Source of the DNA: Perca fluviatilis
Lineage: Eukaryota; Chordata; Actinopteri; Perciformes; Percidae
DNA: 64,000 nt
Assembly: GCF_010015445.1 (NCBI RefSeq)
Contig: NC_053127.1
Coordinates: forward strand, 11,195,776 to 11,259,775
Direction: 5' to 3'
Part shown: piece by piece, positions 17,005-30,000 of the stretch
Layout of the letters: each line of letters opens with the position of its first letter
How positions within the stretch are numbered: the stretch's first letter is position 1
Notes under the pieces: generated by a model
Database searches by the model: none
Told to the model about the DNA's origin: nothing
The model's input: only the letters and a program-made list of their open reading frames with translations
Program-made: the position numbers and the translations under genes

Positions 17005-18897
17005 GTACATAGGTGAAGGGCTGTCAGAATATCAGAGTGCAAGTGCAATGCATGCTCAGATTAAGGGCGAAGCATAGCAGCAAACACGCAAATCAGACAT
17101 TTAGGTCTCATCAAGCAATATCAAAAATGGTTTCCACACCTTGAAAAAGTATGTTTGTGAATTCCTTTTGTTAAAACCAATCTGTTCCATCTTAGCCATA
17201 GAAAGCATTTCAGTGAGCCACCACCTGAAACACGGGGACAGTGGAGACTTCCAGTTGAGTAATATTATATATTTTTTTAGCTGCACCCATGCCTGCTACC
17301 TTTTCAGGTTTCTTATTTCCTTGTCCCGTGTCCCAGTTACCCCTCCAGTAAGCCAGCATACATACACAGTACACACACTGTATGTTATATGTGTTATTGA
17401 TTACACATGTTTATTCCTGCTATGACATGTCAAACTTCCTGCTGTGAAAAGGCCTGTTGTGCCCCCAACATCCCGCCAGGGAGGAGCTGCAGATCTTAAC
17501 TGGTTGGTCCATGCTGCACAGGCTGTTCTCACTGCCATCTACCTGTTGCATGTATGATCTAAAAAAATAATTCATACCAATATGCAGCCTAAATGACAAA
17601 GAAGTCACTCAGTTGTTTGGTATTATATTATCTAAGCCATATGGGGCACAGGACATCAATAACACTTCCTGCCAAGCTGCATTTATAGATTTTTCTTGAT
17701 TTTTGGTGACATGTCGCTGCCTCTCACATTACTCATTGGAACCATTTTTTATGTAAAATATAGCTTAGTGCAGCTTTAATAAGAAGGTTACTATTATTAG
17801 CCAAAGAGAGTTTTAATAAAGTCATATTATTTACAGACGTGCATGTGCACATTTCTTCATAAATGCCAATTTTCCTTTACTTGCAGGCATCTAAATTTGG
17901 TTCACTTGAAAGAACGGAGAGTCCTTTCCATGTGGTGTTGATAAATGAGAATAGTGTGGGAAGGTGTGGTCCGGCTGTGTTTTGGAGCTGCCTTCTGTGT
18001 GTTTAAAAAGGGTTGTTTAATTCAGGTTCTGGTTGTTGTACTATCTCTCCAGTCAGTGGGTTTCACCAACCAATCTTGGTGTCCAATATTAGAAGCAAAC
18101 CGATGACAGATAATGACAGCATCCTAATGTCCTCTCTAACTCCTCCCACACAAGCTCCAACATACTGTATTGTCAGCATTGCCGCAACAACTGGTTGACT
18201 TGTAGTCAGGCGCCTTACTCTGAAATTACACGTGATTACACCCCGCTGTGTGCATCTATACCACTATTCAGTACATACAGTACACTGTGTATTACCTACT
18301 TACCATAGGACATATTCACGTCATTTCTCATGAATGCTACATTATAATTTACTATTTATAGACTGCGTGCTGTACTGCTTGATTGTGTGGAAGATAAGGT
18401 GCTTTATTTATTTATTTATATATATATATATTTTAATTGTGTGTGTATGTCAGTATGCACTCATTTCTTTCTTCAGTGTTTCATGCTGTTGCCTATAATG
18501 TATTTAGTTTGTCAACAACTGTATCAAAATAAGTTAAAAAGAACGTGCCATGAATTCAAAAGTCTGCCCAGTGAGTGTCCTTTTCGTAAAGGATAAGGCT
18601 GATGTTATTGTCTCTCAAAACTTTGACAAGCTTTGTTCCTACTGAGGATGTAAATCTTTTAAATTGGCTCACGAATACGTAGGGAATAAATCAAACAAAG
18701 TTGTTTGTTCTCTCTGCCAGCTCCTGGCTGCAAGTACAAAGGAGGAGGAGCAACACATGCAGTGGCACACAACGCATAACCTTCCCTAAACCTTAAAGAA
18801 CCAGACCAGCGGTAAGTAGCAGGTTTCAAATGTCTTCAAATAAATTCTAATGGCATGATGAAATGAAGTGGATGTCCCAAAAGTATAAAATACAGTA
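17001..18897. other. Intergenic DNA, no gene recognised
   Basis: Ordinary AT-rich DNA with a short TA run at about 18418-18432. The stretch at about 17755-17780 ends in GCAGCTTTAA and may be the end of an old TTAA-type element. No exon with consistent splice sites was found. Confidence 0.35.
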
Positions 18898-19391
18898 CAG
18901 GCCAAAAGTTTGGACACACCTTTTCATTCATTGCATTTACTTTTTATTTTCATGACTATTTACATTGTAGATTCTCACTGAAGGCATCAAAACTATGAAT
19001 GAACACATATGGAATTATGTACTTAACAAAAAAGTGTGAAATAACTGAAAACATGTCTTATATTTTAGATTCTTCAAAGTAGCCACCCTTTGCTTTTTTA
19101 TTAATAAGGGAAAAAATTCCACTAATTAACCCTGACAAAGCACACCTGTGAAGTGAAAACCATTTCAGGTGACTACCTCATGAAGCTCATTGAGAGAACA
19201 CCAAGGGTGTGCAGAGTTATCAAAAAAAGCAAAGGGTGGCTACTTTGAAGAATCTAAAATATAAGACGTTTTCAGTTATTTCACACTTTTTTGTTAAGTA
19301 CATAATGTGTTCATTCATAGTTTTGATGCCTTCAGTGAGAATCTACAATGTAAATAGTCATGAAAATAAAGGAAATGCATTGAATGAGAAG
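18898..19391. mobile_element. Tc1/mariner remnant lacking one terminus
   Basis: The left end (TA then CAGGCCAAAAGTTTGGACAC) is the terminus of a well-known vertebrate Tc1 family. The inverted counterpart resumes from about 19233 and stops at GAATGAGAAG (19391), leaving out the last roughly 24 bases expected of the right terminus. Between the arms, 19150-19260 translates to a decayed transposase C terminus (DYLMKLIERTPRVCR). It is not functional as it stands. Confidence 0.8.
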
Positions 19392-19768
19392 ACAAGACTG
19401 ATCCACCACAGGGAGAAAGACATTATTGTCAAGTTATCACCATGCTCGTCTCATTTTTCTAGAGACAAACATGCGCCAAAATGTGAACAATTTGAAAGAA
19501 GCTATAATCACTTAACTATAAAAGTATACAGCCATGCCAGCAGCTCTGTGAGGCTGTACTTTTCTTTTTTTTTTTTTAAAGTCGCTACATGAAAAGTTAA
19601 GGAGTCATCAAAGTAACAATTCTTCCTGAAGGGGACATGTGTACCACATTTCAAGGCAATTCATCCAGTAGTCGTTGAGGCACTTCACTGAAAAACTCAA
19701 ATGTTGAACCCTGCAGCTTCCCGCTACATCCAGTCACTGTTCCATTATTAATGTGACTACTATCGCCA

Positions 19769-20037
19769 CTGTTCATCACACCCCCAACCGGCTCGTCAGA
19801 CACCGCCTACCAAGAGCCTGGGTCTGTCCGAGGTTTCTTCCCAAGAGGGAGTTTTTCCTCGCCACTGTCGCACTGCTTGCTCTTGAGGGAATTACTGGAA
19901 TTGTTGGAATTGTTGGGGCTTTGTAAATTATAGAGTGTGGTCTAGACCTACTCTATCTGTAAAGTGTCTCGAGATAACTTATGTTATGATTTGATACTAT
20001 AAATAAAATTGAATTGAATTGAATCGAAATTGAAAAT
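19769..20037 (+). mobile_element. L2/Maui-type LINE 3' tail, copy 1
   Basis: The block contains the teleost L2-like 3' signature: GAGGTTTCTTCC, GGGAGTTTTTCCTCGCCACTG, TGGTCTAGACCTACTCTAT, then AATAAAATTGAATTGAATTG at the end. A second copy at 56658-56909 differs at only two positions over the shared body. It is 5' truncated, as is typical of LINE insertions, with no reverse-transcriptase frame present. Confidence 0.8.
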
Positions 20038-23000
20038 GTGAACCTCGTGAATCTCACTGATAAATAGTTTAATATGTGAGAAACCTTATAGAATTTCTTT
20101 CAACCACAACCAGCAAACTGATCCTAAGTGTCTTGGCTTGAGGATCATTGACGATGTTTCAGTTTCTGTTTTTTAGATTGCATAAATGTCAGAATCAAAC
20201 TAAGGAATGCTATTCTTTAGTTTTCTTATTGTCAAGTCTCATGAAAAGACCAAAACAATTTTAAATTATTTAATTTTTGTCTATGTAGCCAAAGCCTGAT
20301 ATATTTTATATTAGACTACATAAATATTATAGTTAAATCAATTTGTTTCCTTTAGGTTTCTACATAATGATCTCCATTATGATGAAGATGGGGATTTGTT
20401 GTTGATTTTGAATCAAACCACCACATACACCTATTAATCCTGGACTGAAAATATGGGACTGAGTGTGGACTGTTTGCTTAGAATTGCAGTGCCCAGCTGG
20501 AAAATTGAACTATTTTTTTTAATGAGCCATTTGTAAAGGTTTACATCTTTGGTAGAAAACAATGGGCTGGGCAAGACGGACAGTAATAAATACAACATAT
20601 CACCAATCTTATTTTTCCAACTCATAGACAGCTTGAGCCCTGGACCTCCAGCGTTTAATATTTCCATGGCATTTTGCTTTCAGTACCAGCGAATTAGTTG
20701 GATTAATATCCACTGGCAGATCATTAATCTCCCTGTCGAAACAGTAATGGGCGGTGGAGAGAAGGAGGGTCAGGGACAAAGTGATGTTGAACTTTAGAGA
20801 CAGTTTATTTAAACTTGAATTCATTTACAGCAGTTCCACTGGAAAGGAAAAGGGTTTGAATGATGTTCTAGCCACATTAAACCTATGGTCCTATCTACTG
20901 TATGTACAGGGAGGAGGATGCAGCTTGATAGTGCAGAAGGCACAGAGTTGGCTTAATACTTGCCTGTAAGCGCTGCTAACATGACAGAAAGGATAACAAG
21001 GTGAAATGGCAGTCTTATATTGTGTGTTTTGCTTAATGTCAAGCCGAGAATACAGTGAGATGATGCAACTAAGGAGAATATGGCTCCTCTGTTTTTACTC
21101 CAGACCTCAGTGATATAGGAGTAGTTTTATAAACCACAACAGCAAGCATCAGATCCTTTTTTAAATCAATTTCTCTAAATGTACACTTCACAAGCAAGTT
21201 AATGTGAGCTTCTTGTAGCTCAGAAGAGATAAAAGAAGCATTGTGTTTGGATTTATTTCGGTAAAGCTGGTGTTTTACAATATGTGAAACAAAAAAACTT
21301 AAATGAAACTGTACAATGTTAAGGCATTTTGCAATTAGAGATGCAATTCTAACCAAAGATGAAAATGGTAAATCACAAAAGGAGGGATAAGAAGCAGGTA
21401 AATGCAGGTCACCAACATTCATTGTGATGGTTTGTCAATAACATGGCATTCTTCATTCACATCTTCAACCACATACACCCGGCCAAATCCCACACGCTTC
21501 CTGTCCAACACTCAAAATTTCCAACCATCCAATAAGAGCTGCCAGATCTTCCCAAAACAAGCACGAGTCCCACTGTGAAAGCACAAGGGATGGTGATGAC
21601 AGTAGAAGCAACAGATTCATCCTCAAATATGATGCACGTCAGAATTAGGAAGACTTGTCCTAGCATCAATCAATATGAAGAAACACCTTCCACTCATTCA
21701 CCAACATACACACGCAAAAATACGGAGGCCCTGTGAGGCAAGAAGAGAAAAACCAAATTCTGGTGATCCATTTTCTAAGTCTGATCTGAACTGTTTTCTC
21801 TCCTGTGTTAAGAACTGTGACTTAAGAATAGGTGACAAAAACGTTTTGCCAGGATAATTTTTCTAAGTTACTTTTTTTATTTCATCTGTGAAAACGGGTG
21901 GAAAAAACTTTTGGCAGGTGATCTTTTTTTTTAAATTTTTTTATTCATTTCGGCCACGAGAGGCTGAATTGCCAGACTACCCTATATTCTATCGCCAATT
22001 AAAATACATTTCTAGCCAAAGTAAAGACATGACAGTAATGTTACATAACAGGCTAACACACAATATATGTACCTTGTGTTTAGGGTGCATGGAGACATTA
22101 AAACTCACGTACAACCTGAAGGAAACATGAATGTTTTTAGTCCTATTTAGAACATGGGGTAGTGGTGCACTTCAGCCACTTGTGGTTGAATTGAGTATTA
22201 CAACAACAACCACTTCTTTTTTCACCTGTTTAAGTCCTAAACACAGGAGAGGAAACAATTTAAATCAGAATTCTGTTTTTCTCACTTGCCTCTCAGGGCT
22301 TCCGTAAAAAATAAATCTAACAAATGTACAAAGTGTTTGATACAATAATGTGACAAGATTCATTTCTGCCACAAAAGGATAAACCTTATATGAATACCAC
22401 TCGAACAAAAACACAATTCAAGTAAAGCCTTTTAAACTGAAAAAAAAAAAAAAATCAAACTACATCATAATTTAAAATCACTTGGAATTCTTGCATCTCA
22501 GATTAAGATTATGCTGCTTATAAAAAAATACATTCAACAGGTACATCAATTATGAAACAAAATTTTAACACAAAAGATAAGTAAAATGTATGAGTAATTG
22601 CTATTGAAAAATGTTGTACACAACAGACATTAAAGGCGGACTTAGACTGTTAATTATTCATGTTTGGATTTTACACTGCATCTTGTCTTAGCAAAGATCG
22701 GACACATTTGATAATAAATTTGACATGTGTCAAGACAGTGACAGTGGTTGGGGACTCAAGATTTTAACATTAACAACAATCTTAACTTACTCTATTTAGA
22801 GCACTATTTTTTTCTCTTTTGCAAATCTAATATACATTCAGAGCAAATGATTGTCAAAGTCAGCCATGCTCAAAATAAGAATGATGGAAGAGCATGAATT
22901 TCATCCTGAAAGCTACATTTAAGGAGTTTAAAGACTGAACACTGTGAGTCACGTGGAAATGTACAATGTCAGTGAAGGTGTTTTATTTCTGGGCCCAGTC

Positions 23001-26000
23001 ATGTCAATATAGACGTGTGCACTTCAGAAATTCCATTACACTGAAAGTATCCTTTAAATAGACACTTTCAAAGAATCACAGTCTAAAGCCGCCTTTATGC
23101 ATCTAAACATTTCCCAAACTCACACACTCGCACACCAAGTGGGTTCTTCCACGTTTTTGTTGTACTACAAAATAAAAATTTAAAAATGAAGTGATTTAAT
23201 CATAAATATATCCCCATAGTTATACAAATACAATTAAATGCTAATATAATTATATTTATCCTTTAGAAGGTGTCCAACTGAAACAAGGCTTATATAGCTC
23301 AAAATAGACAAAGAAATAATCCCAGGAGCCAATAACGCAAAATGTGCAAGAAATCTAAACTTTCACTAACTATGCAAACACTTGCAACTGATAATGATTT
23401 GCTTAAAATAAAAGCACACTCTAAAAGTGTAATTCTAAAGAATCCTAAAATATAATAACTCAAGGGCAACTTGACATTTACATTAATAGGACAAAGATCA
23501 CAAGTTTCATTTCAAACCACAGGCTCGTCATACTGGAAGAAACAAAAAGAGAAGGATGGCTGTGGAAGAAGGGACTGGCAAGTTAATGTTGGAAAGCGAG
23601 AAGATGATCTCCCCATCATGTTTTCAAGCAAGCAAGTCCACCGTAGGTAAGGCAAGATAATGTTTTGCTTCGTCCAGTAGCAACAAAGAAGCATTGTACA
23701 TTTAAGTCCAGAAGAGTCAGAGACAGGCAGAAAATAAAAGACAAGAGGCAAGTGAGCGATGAAGCCACAGAGGAAGGAAAACAGAGGCAGAAAATAATTT
23801 TAAGTGCGTCAACATCTACTCGTCTTTAACAAAAACTAATGTCAACACAGACCACAGGAAGTTCTGCAGCTTATTTAACTGCCATTAAAAAGGGACTTAC
23901 TGATAAGCCTAACAGGATACAAACAGACAATGGGACTCATTAACTTTACTGTTGACATTGTATTCTGTTTATATATTAATGTGCACAGTGCAATCATCTA
24001 AATATTTGACTCCACATTTATTGACATTGCAGACACACAGGGAAACATAATTGCTAATCTGGTAAAGACCTATTGTTATAATTGAGAGTTCAATTAAATA
24101 AAGTAAGTGCTACTTTTAAAAACAGACTTCATGCAATGTCCAAATTCTGATTAGAGTTTTGATTACACTGTTGGGTCTGGTGCAGAGAACAGTGCTCAGT
24201 TAATTCTCTTCCCTGTTTAAGCTGCAATGACAAGTGCATACTGAAGATTGAATTATTAGTGTGTAACAATCATCTCATCCTCAAGCAATTATCTCAACCT
24301 GAGTATTCAAGCATATTTAGTTCACTTAAACACATTTCAAGTGACTAATAATCATGCTTTCTCATTATGGGAGATAAAAAATACTTTGTTTACAGGTTTC
24401 AGGTTATCCAAACATTTACAGCAAAATCTCATAACTGAAATCTGCGATAGGTTTCATGTAACCCACTTCTCTGTGGTTTTTCTATCTTGCTTGGTAAATG
24501 AGACCGAATGACTGCTAGAAAAATGGCCGTGTAGTTCTTGGGTCTGGCCTTCTGGTCTGTGTAGTTCTCGGGTTTGGCTTTCTGCCTTGTTTAAGTACTG
24601 CATGTTCTGACATGGCACAAGGGGACTCAGGCAAAAATAATAATATTAATCAACAAAAAAGAAATTTAGGTTTTAAACAGAATATCAGAGTTCCTACAAA
24701 TATTTACACGACAGATACAGGCACTTGTATATCTTTGGTTGGAAAAACCCAACATTGCAAGAGTAATGCATTAACAGAGCTTTTGTGTCCCTTACTGTAT
24801 TTCCAGGGTTCACTAGGCAACTGGTATGTTTATTTATATTTCTTCTGTTTCTTTGAGTTTGTCCATGTTACAGGTACGTTCTAAAATAGCTCTCCGATGT
24901 CTTTTTAACCCTCTGACAACGCCATCTGTAACAGAGGAAATGGGTTTTAGTGCAGTTTACAAACTCATGACAGGGATTACTGCACGCAGTAAAACAATCT
25001 GACAGTCATTTATAGTAACAACACACATATCACCACAAAATCTGGATTAGATGGATATGGATTGACACAAAAGATTCTTAAAGTTTGATCAGAAGTAACT
25101 GTGTATATAGCGGCATGCACTGCTGTCTGCAAACGTGTCATTCTTGAGACTACCACCGGCTGGGGCCAAAATAGTAGTGGCTTTAAGAATTTCAAGAACA
25201 TCAAATCTTTTCAGTAAGCAGTGAATAAGCCACTGCTGGAAGGAAATCACTAAAATAAAATTTTGCAATCAACTGGAGAGTAAAGCATCTAAAATGTCAC
25301 TATCAAAGTGAAGAACATTTTAATTCAGACTGGAATGGCCCATTTAAAGTACCCCCAATTCAGCTCAGTGTAGCGGACATCAGAATTCCCCAAATTTATA
25401 ATCTAAATCTGCGTTTCCACAGGATGGTTAGTTCTACGCTATTTGGTCAGCGGATCGGTTTCAAATATTGCAAGGAAAAATGTAACCAGCACAGACAACC
25501 AAAGTGAGCTCTCAAGGCCTTTACACACCAGGGCTGAAACGTTAATAAAGATTATTTGTTTTTTATTATACGATTTTTCGCGTTCAAATCTTTCACACCA
25601 AGATTGACACGAATGTTTGCGTTGTGTGCATTTCACCTGAAATTAAAGGTTTGTTGTTTTGAGTGTGCAATACGGTGTAGAAATGTTACAATGTCGTCAC
25701 ATTTCTTATGGGTGGCGCCAAAGAAGCAGGTTATTGGAACGAGTGTCGATGCTGAGCTTCGTCATGTATGGACTGAACAGAGATGTATGTCTTTATATGT
25801 AGGCCTGTAACAATTATTACATAATTGTCTAATTGTCAATTCTTTTTAAATAATTGCGGCTGCTTTGGTAAACCGCAATCAATTGCTAACATTAGTTAGC
25901 AAGTTTTAGTTAGTTAGTTAGTTAGTAATTGTTGATTTTGTTAAGATATGCTAAATTGTAATTATACAAGTGATTATTGCTCGGACTATATCATTTTACT

Positions 26001-27071
26001 TTTATTTCAATTGTTAGTTGTTGGCACTTGACCCTAAACAAGTTCATAACAACAAAAATGTATGAGGTGGGATACGGTTAGAAAAAATGTTTTATGATAA
26101 TAAAGAGGCGTAGTTTACTTCATAGGCTGTGTATTTGTGTTATAACATTATCTGGGTCACATAACTGTGATATAGAACCAAAAGATGTATCCTGGAATTC
26201 ATTCGAAACTTTAATTTGTTTAATCAATTATTTCTGAGACTATTAATTTGTCTCAAAAATTTTGAATTGTTACAGCTCTAATTATTTATGACACATGGCC
26301 TTTTAATACAAGGCTTAAGTATATAATACCTCATGTGCTTAGCCCAGGCAGCAAACATGTATACACAACAGAAATAATTGATGTAACACTATCGCTTTAT
26401 GGTCAGGATTTACAGTATAGCTTTCAGAAGGCCTACTGTACATGTCATTTTTGACACGTATAATGTCCATAGCATAACGTACAACATATTTTATTGGTTG
26501 GCTTGTTTATAAATCAGCCTCCGAAATTTGCAGAAATCAGCTGCGGGAGAAAAAAAATAAAAACTTGCACTGTGAAATATGAAAGTTTCAGATTCGGTGT
26601 GGATAGGTTCATAGAGATAGATGGGCTTGACTTATGAAAAAACCTTTTAAATGATGCACTGCAGAGCTTTAGCTTGGCCCAACCCCCACCCACCCGTATT
26701 GAAAATTATATAATTTGCTATAAGCTCTCAAAACTATCTGTTTGGTCAGACAATGAGTCACAGCTTCCTGACCTATCTTAAAATTGTTAATCTGTGGACT
26801 GGTGTGAGTTGGTATATTGTGCAACAACCAGCAATAACACCAAAGAGGACAATCTTCCATTACGTCTGGGAGCAAGACATAACTAAGCATGTATCAGCTA
26901 CAGTTGAGGCCCACCAAATAATGGGATGCCAGGTTTTATAGAATTAATGTGCCAAAAAAAACAAAACAATTACATATAGATGTCAATGTATTTTGGACAA
27001 TTAGCAGAGAAACAGCAGTGTGATTGGATCATGTCTTTAACCAATCACGGTCAATTGATGTTTTGCTGAAA
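20038..27071 (-). other. Intergenic DNA and probable tmem248 3' UTR
   Basis: No exon was found here. The part nearest 27071 should contain the tmem248 3' UTR, because the last coding exon ends there on the minus strand. A minus-strand AATAAA (TTTATT at about 26490) is one candidate poly(A) signal. The 30-bp unit GTGTAGTTCT.GGGT.TGGC is duplicated in tandem at about 24531-24590. Confidence 0.35.
25800..26280. mobile_element. Probable hAT-type miniature element
   Basis: The left end TAGGCCTGTAACAATT and the right end AATTGTTACAGCTCTA are inverted repeats, and the interior is AT-rich and non-coding. The flanking 8-mers (TTTATATG, ATTATTTA) do not match convincingly, so the superfamily call rests on the termini alone. 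Confidence 0.5.
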
Positions 27072-30000
27072 CTACCTGTTCTCGTCATATAGCACTGCTG
27101 GTGTCTGTTGTACCTTCTCAGGGCAGAAGTCAGGGTTGGTTTGCCGTACTTTGCCAGGCCGCCCCTTGATGACTGCATAGCAGAACATAGTGATGACCAT
27201 GACAAACAGGAAGTAGCTTGTGTGCATCAGGTGCAGGTTGATGAGGGAACGGTCATCCTGGTAAGAAAGAATAAATAGACAATATTAAATATCACAGTAA
27301 CTGCAGGTTTTATTATAATCAAAAAGGCAATATGCATGATTTTTACTGGCTCGCTACACAAACTGCCCATATTATCAAATATTCCTTAAACCCACTGCCT
27401 TTGTATTTCTTCAAGTAAGTGCTTATTGTGGAAGTGTACTTGTGAGGCGACATTTAAATTCCCACTGCTATAAATTGTTTGCCAAATCCATATTGGAAGG
27501 GTATATCTCTATTGGTGTGAAGTTTATACCACCCTTCATTGGGTCCAATGTAATCATTTAAAAATTTTAAAAATAACTTGATGCCAGCGGTTATAAAATA
27601 TTTTAAAACAGTTGTTAATGCCAAATACATAAGACTAATTCTAACTGCACAGTAAGCCTGAAGAATATAGCAATAAAACATAGCTAGAATTAAAGCATCT
27701 CCAAACATTTTAATTTAGGCTCCCTAAATGTAGAAATGAAACCGGGACTTCACTTGTCAATCCATTTCTCGGTTATTTTGTTGATGGTGGATAAAGGCTT
27801 TCTCAAGCACCACTCCATAATCCTCTGTGTGTTCAAGTGGGCTGAGAACTGCACAGGCACAGCATGTATTTTCAAATTGTTTTCGGGCTCACTGGACCAT
27901 TCAGTGCTCAGTTGTGGCCTGTCAATGGGATCATTGTAATCCTGGAACAATCTACCGCCATCAGTATAGAACTACGACTAAATGGCTTTCAGAATATGTT
28001 TGGTCACATTTACCTTCACTTATAAAAGGGAGTGGGTGAGCAATCCTATACCCCGCCATCATAATAGTCACAAATACACAATCATTCTATCATTATTTGA
28101 GTTTTCCTAGTAGTAATTACGTTGAAGTAAATATTGTTCTACAGATGTTCTAACCAAGAGAAATGAATAAACTACAATTACTGCCTCGCGGTTGTATGCC
28201 TCCACCAACCACTCAAGTTGCAGTTTACATCCATGTCTGTCCAGACTCCTATAATATACTGTATGTAGAGAAGCTATTTAATAAAAAGGTATTAAGTGTG
28301 TTTTTGGCGAAACATGGATGCTTCACACACATCTTCAACCCGTCAGCACAGAAGAGCTATACAATCATCACTGTTTCAATATTAGTGTCACCAATTCAGT
28401 ATTTTACCAAATGCCTCCGCTTCTGTTCCTGAGTTATGTTTTTTTTGCAGGAAATTATGATGTCACATTTAAGTTCACCTTTGGGATGTAAAATATCATC
28501 ACTTTATCATTCTATCCTTTTTAGACATTTCTGTGAAATGTTGTCATAATTAGCGTAATTCTTGAGTTATGGCCTTGACTCCAAGTGGACGTCTGTGTCA
28601 AATTTGAAGAAGTTCCCTGCAGGGCGTGCTGAGATTTCGCATTCACAAGAAGCGGACAGGCGGACAACCCAAAAATATAATGGCTCCGGCCAAATATGAA
28701 ATTAAGAAAACTTTAGGAAGAGGAATACAAGGAGTGAAACGTTTGGAAGGACTCTACCTTCTACCTGACAAATCTTGACTTATATTTCAAACTTCTACTT
28801 TCAAATTTCTTCTTCTCAACTATCTATTACATAGTTTTGTTGACTCAGTTGCTTCTTTGCAAGTGAACGGAGACATGGGAATAACAACATCAGACCCTTG
28901 AACCAGGAACTCTGTAAAATGAAAACTGTCAGTCTGAAAAACGTTTGATATCAGAAAAAAGAAGGCGGGACTTACATCAGGAACTATGATAGTAAGCTTT
29001 GGGTTGAGTGCGTGGTACACCTTGCCGATGGCTCCTTTGTAACACCAGAAAGGGTTGTAGTCCTGACTGTACTTGGTATCGGAGTCGCGGACTGTGGTGA
29101 ACACCTTGTACCAAGATGTGGCATTGGTGTATGTCTCTGGCACGCAGTGTGGCGGCTGCCTACAAACCAAAACAAAGATCGATGTCTGTTGACTGGGGTC
29201 ACGGGACTGTTCGCATCATGTTGGTTATGGCAGTGACTGCAGAAAAGTTAAAGCTGTTAAGGATTTGGGCTCCGAAACTAAAATGAAAATATTTGGGCTC
29301 CGAGACTAAACTGAAAATATTTGGCTTTCTCAGAGACATTGTATGGAAGCACTAATAGTTATACCCAAAATAATAATGTCAGAAATGATATGACGGTATT
29401 GAGTCAAAAACTTAGGGATACTGTATTTCATTTAGTCAGTCTAACCCAGCTCTAGGCAGAGATATAAAGTGTGTTCCTATGAGTCAGGGAGGCAGTCCAA
29501 CTCACACTGTGACTGGGAAGATATTGCTTGCCGCCGTGATGGTCATGCAAGTGCTGAACACCACCTGCTCGCAGTGGCCGTGCAGTACACACTCGTCTGA
29601 GTTCCAGGACACAGGCAGGGTGAAAGTGATGTTTATTTCTTCATGGGCTTCCCGGCCTACACACAAAACGTGAAAATACAATAAGAGCATTTCAGATCGA
29701 ACGCAATAAGAGACAAATCTTACTTAATCTGGTTTTCTTAATTTCTTCCACTTTCCTATAAAGCTGAGTTGTTTTTAGGTGGCCCTAGAATTCTATAAAT
29801 CCCAGCAAAGAGCACAATTCATAGGCCTCTGACTTGCATATCCACATTCCCTTCATTGTTATGTTGACATGGGAATAATTGCCTGTGATCAACCACGATC
29901 AGGTTAAAACAACCTAAAGAGCGTTGCCTCTTAGCTCAGTTATTAAACCCTACAACAGAATGAACAGCATGCATACAACATCCACAGCAGCAGTATTTGA

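Noticed and set aside
16726..17048. Cys-Val repeat proteins on the minus strand
   Set aside because: Translation of the CA microsatellite.
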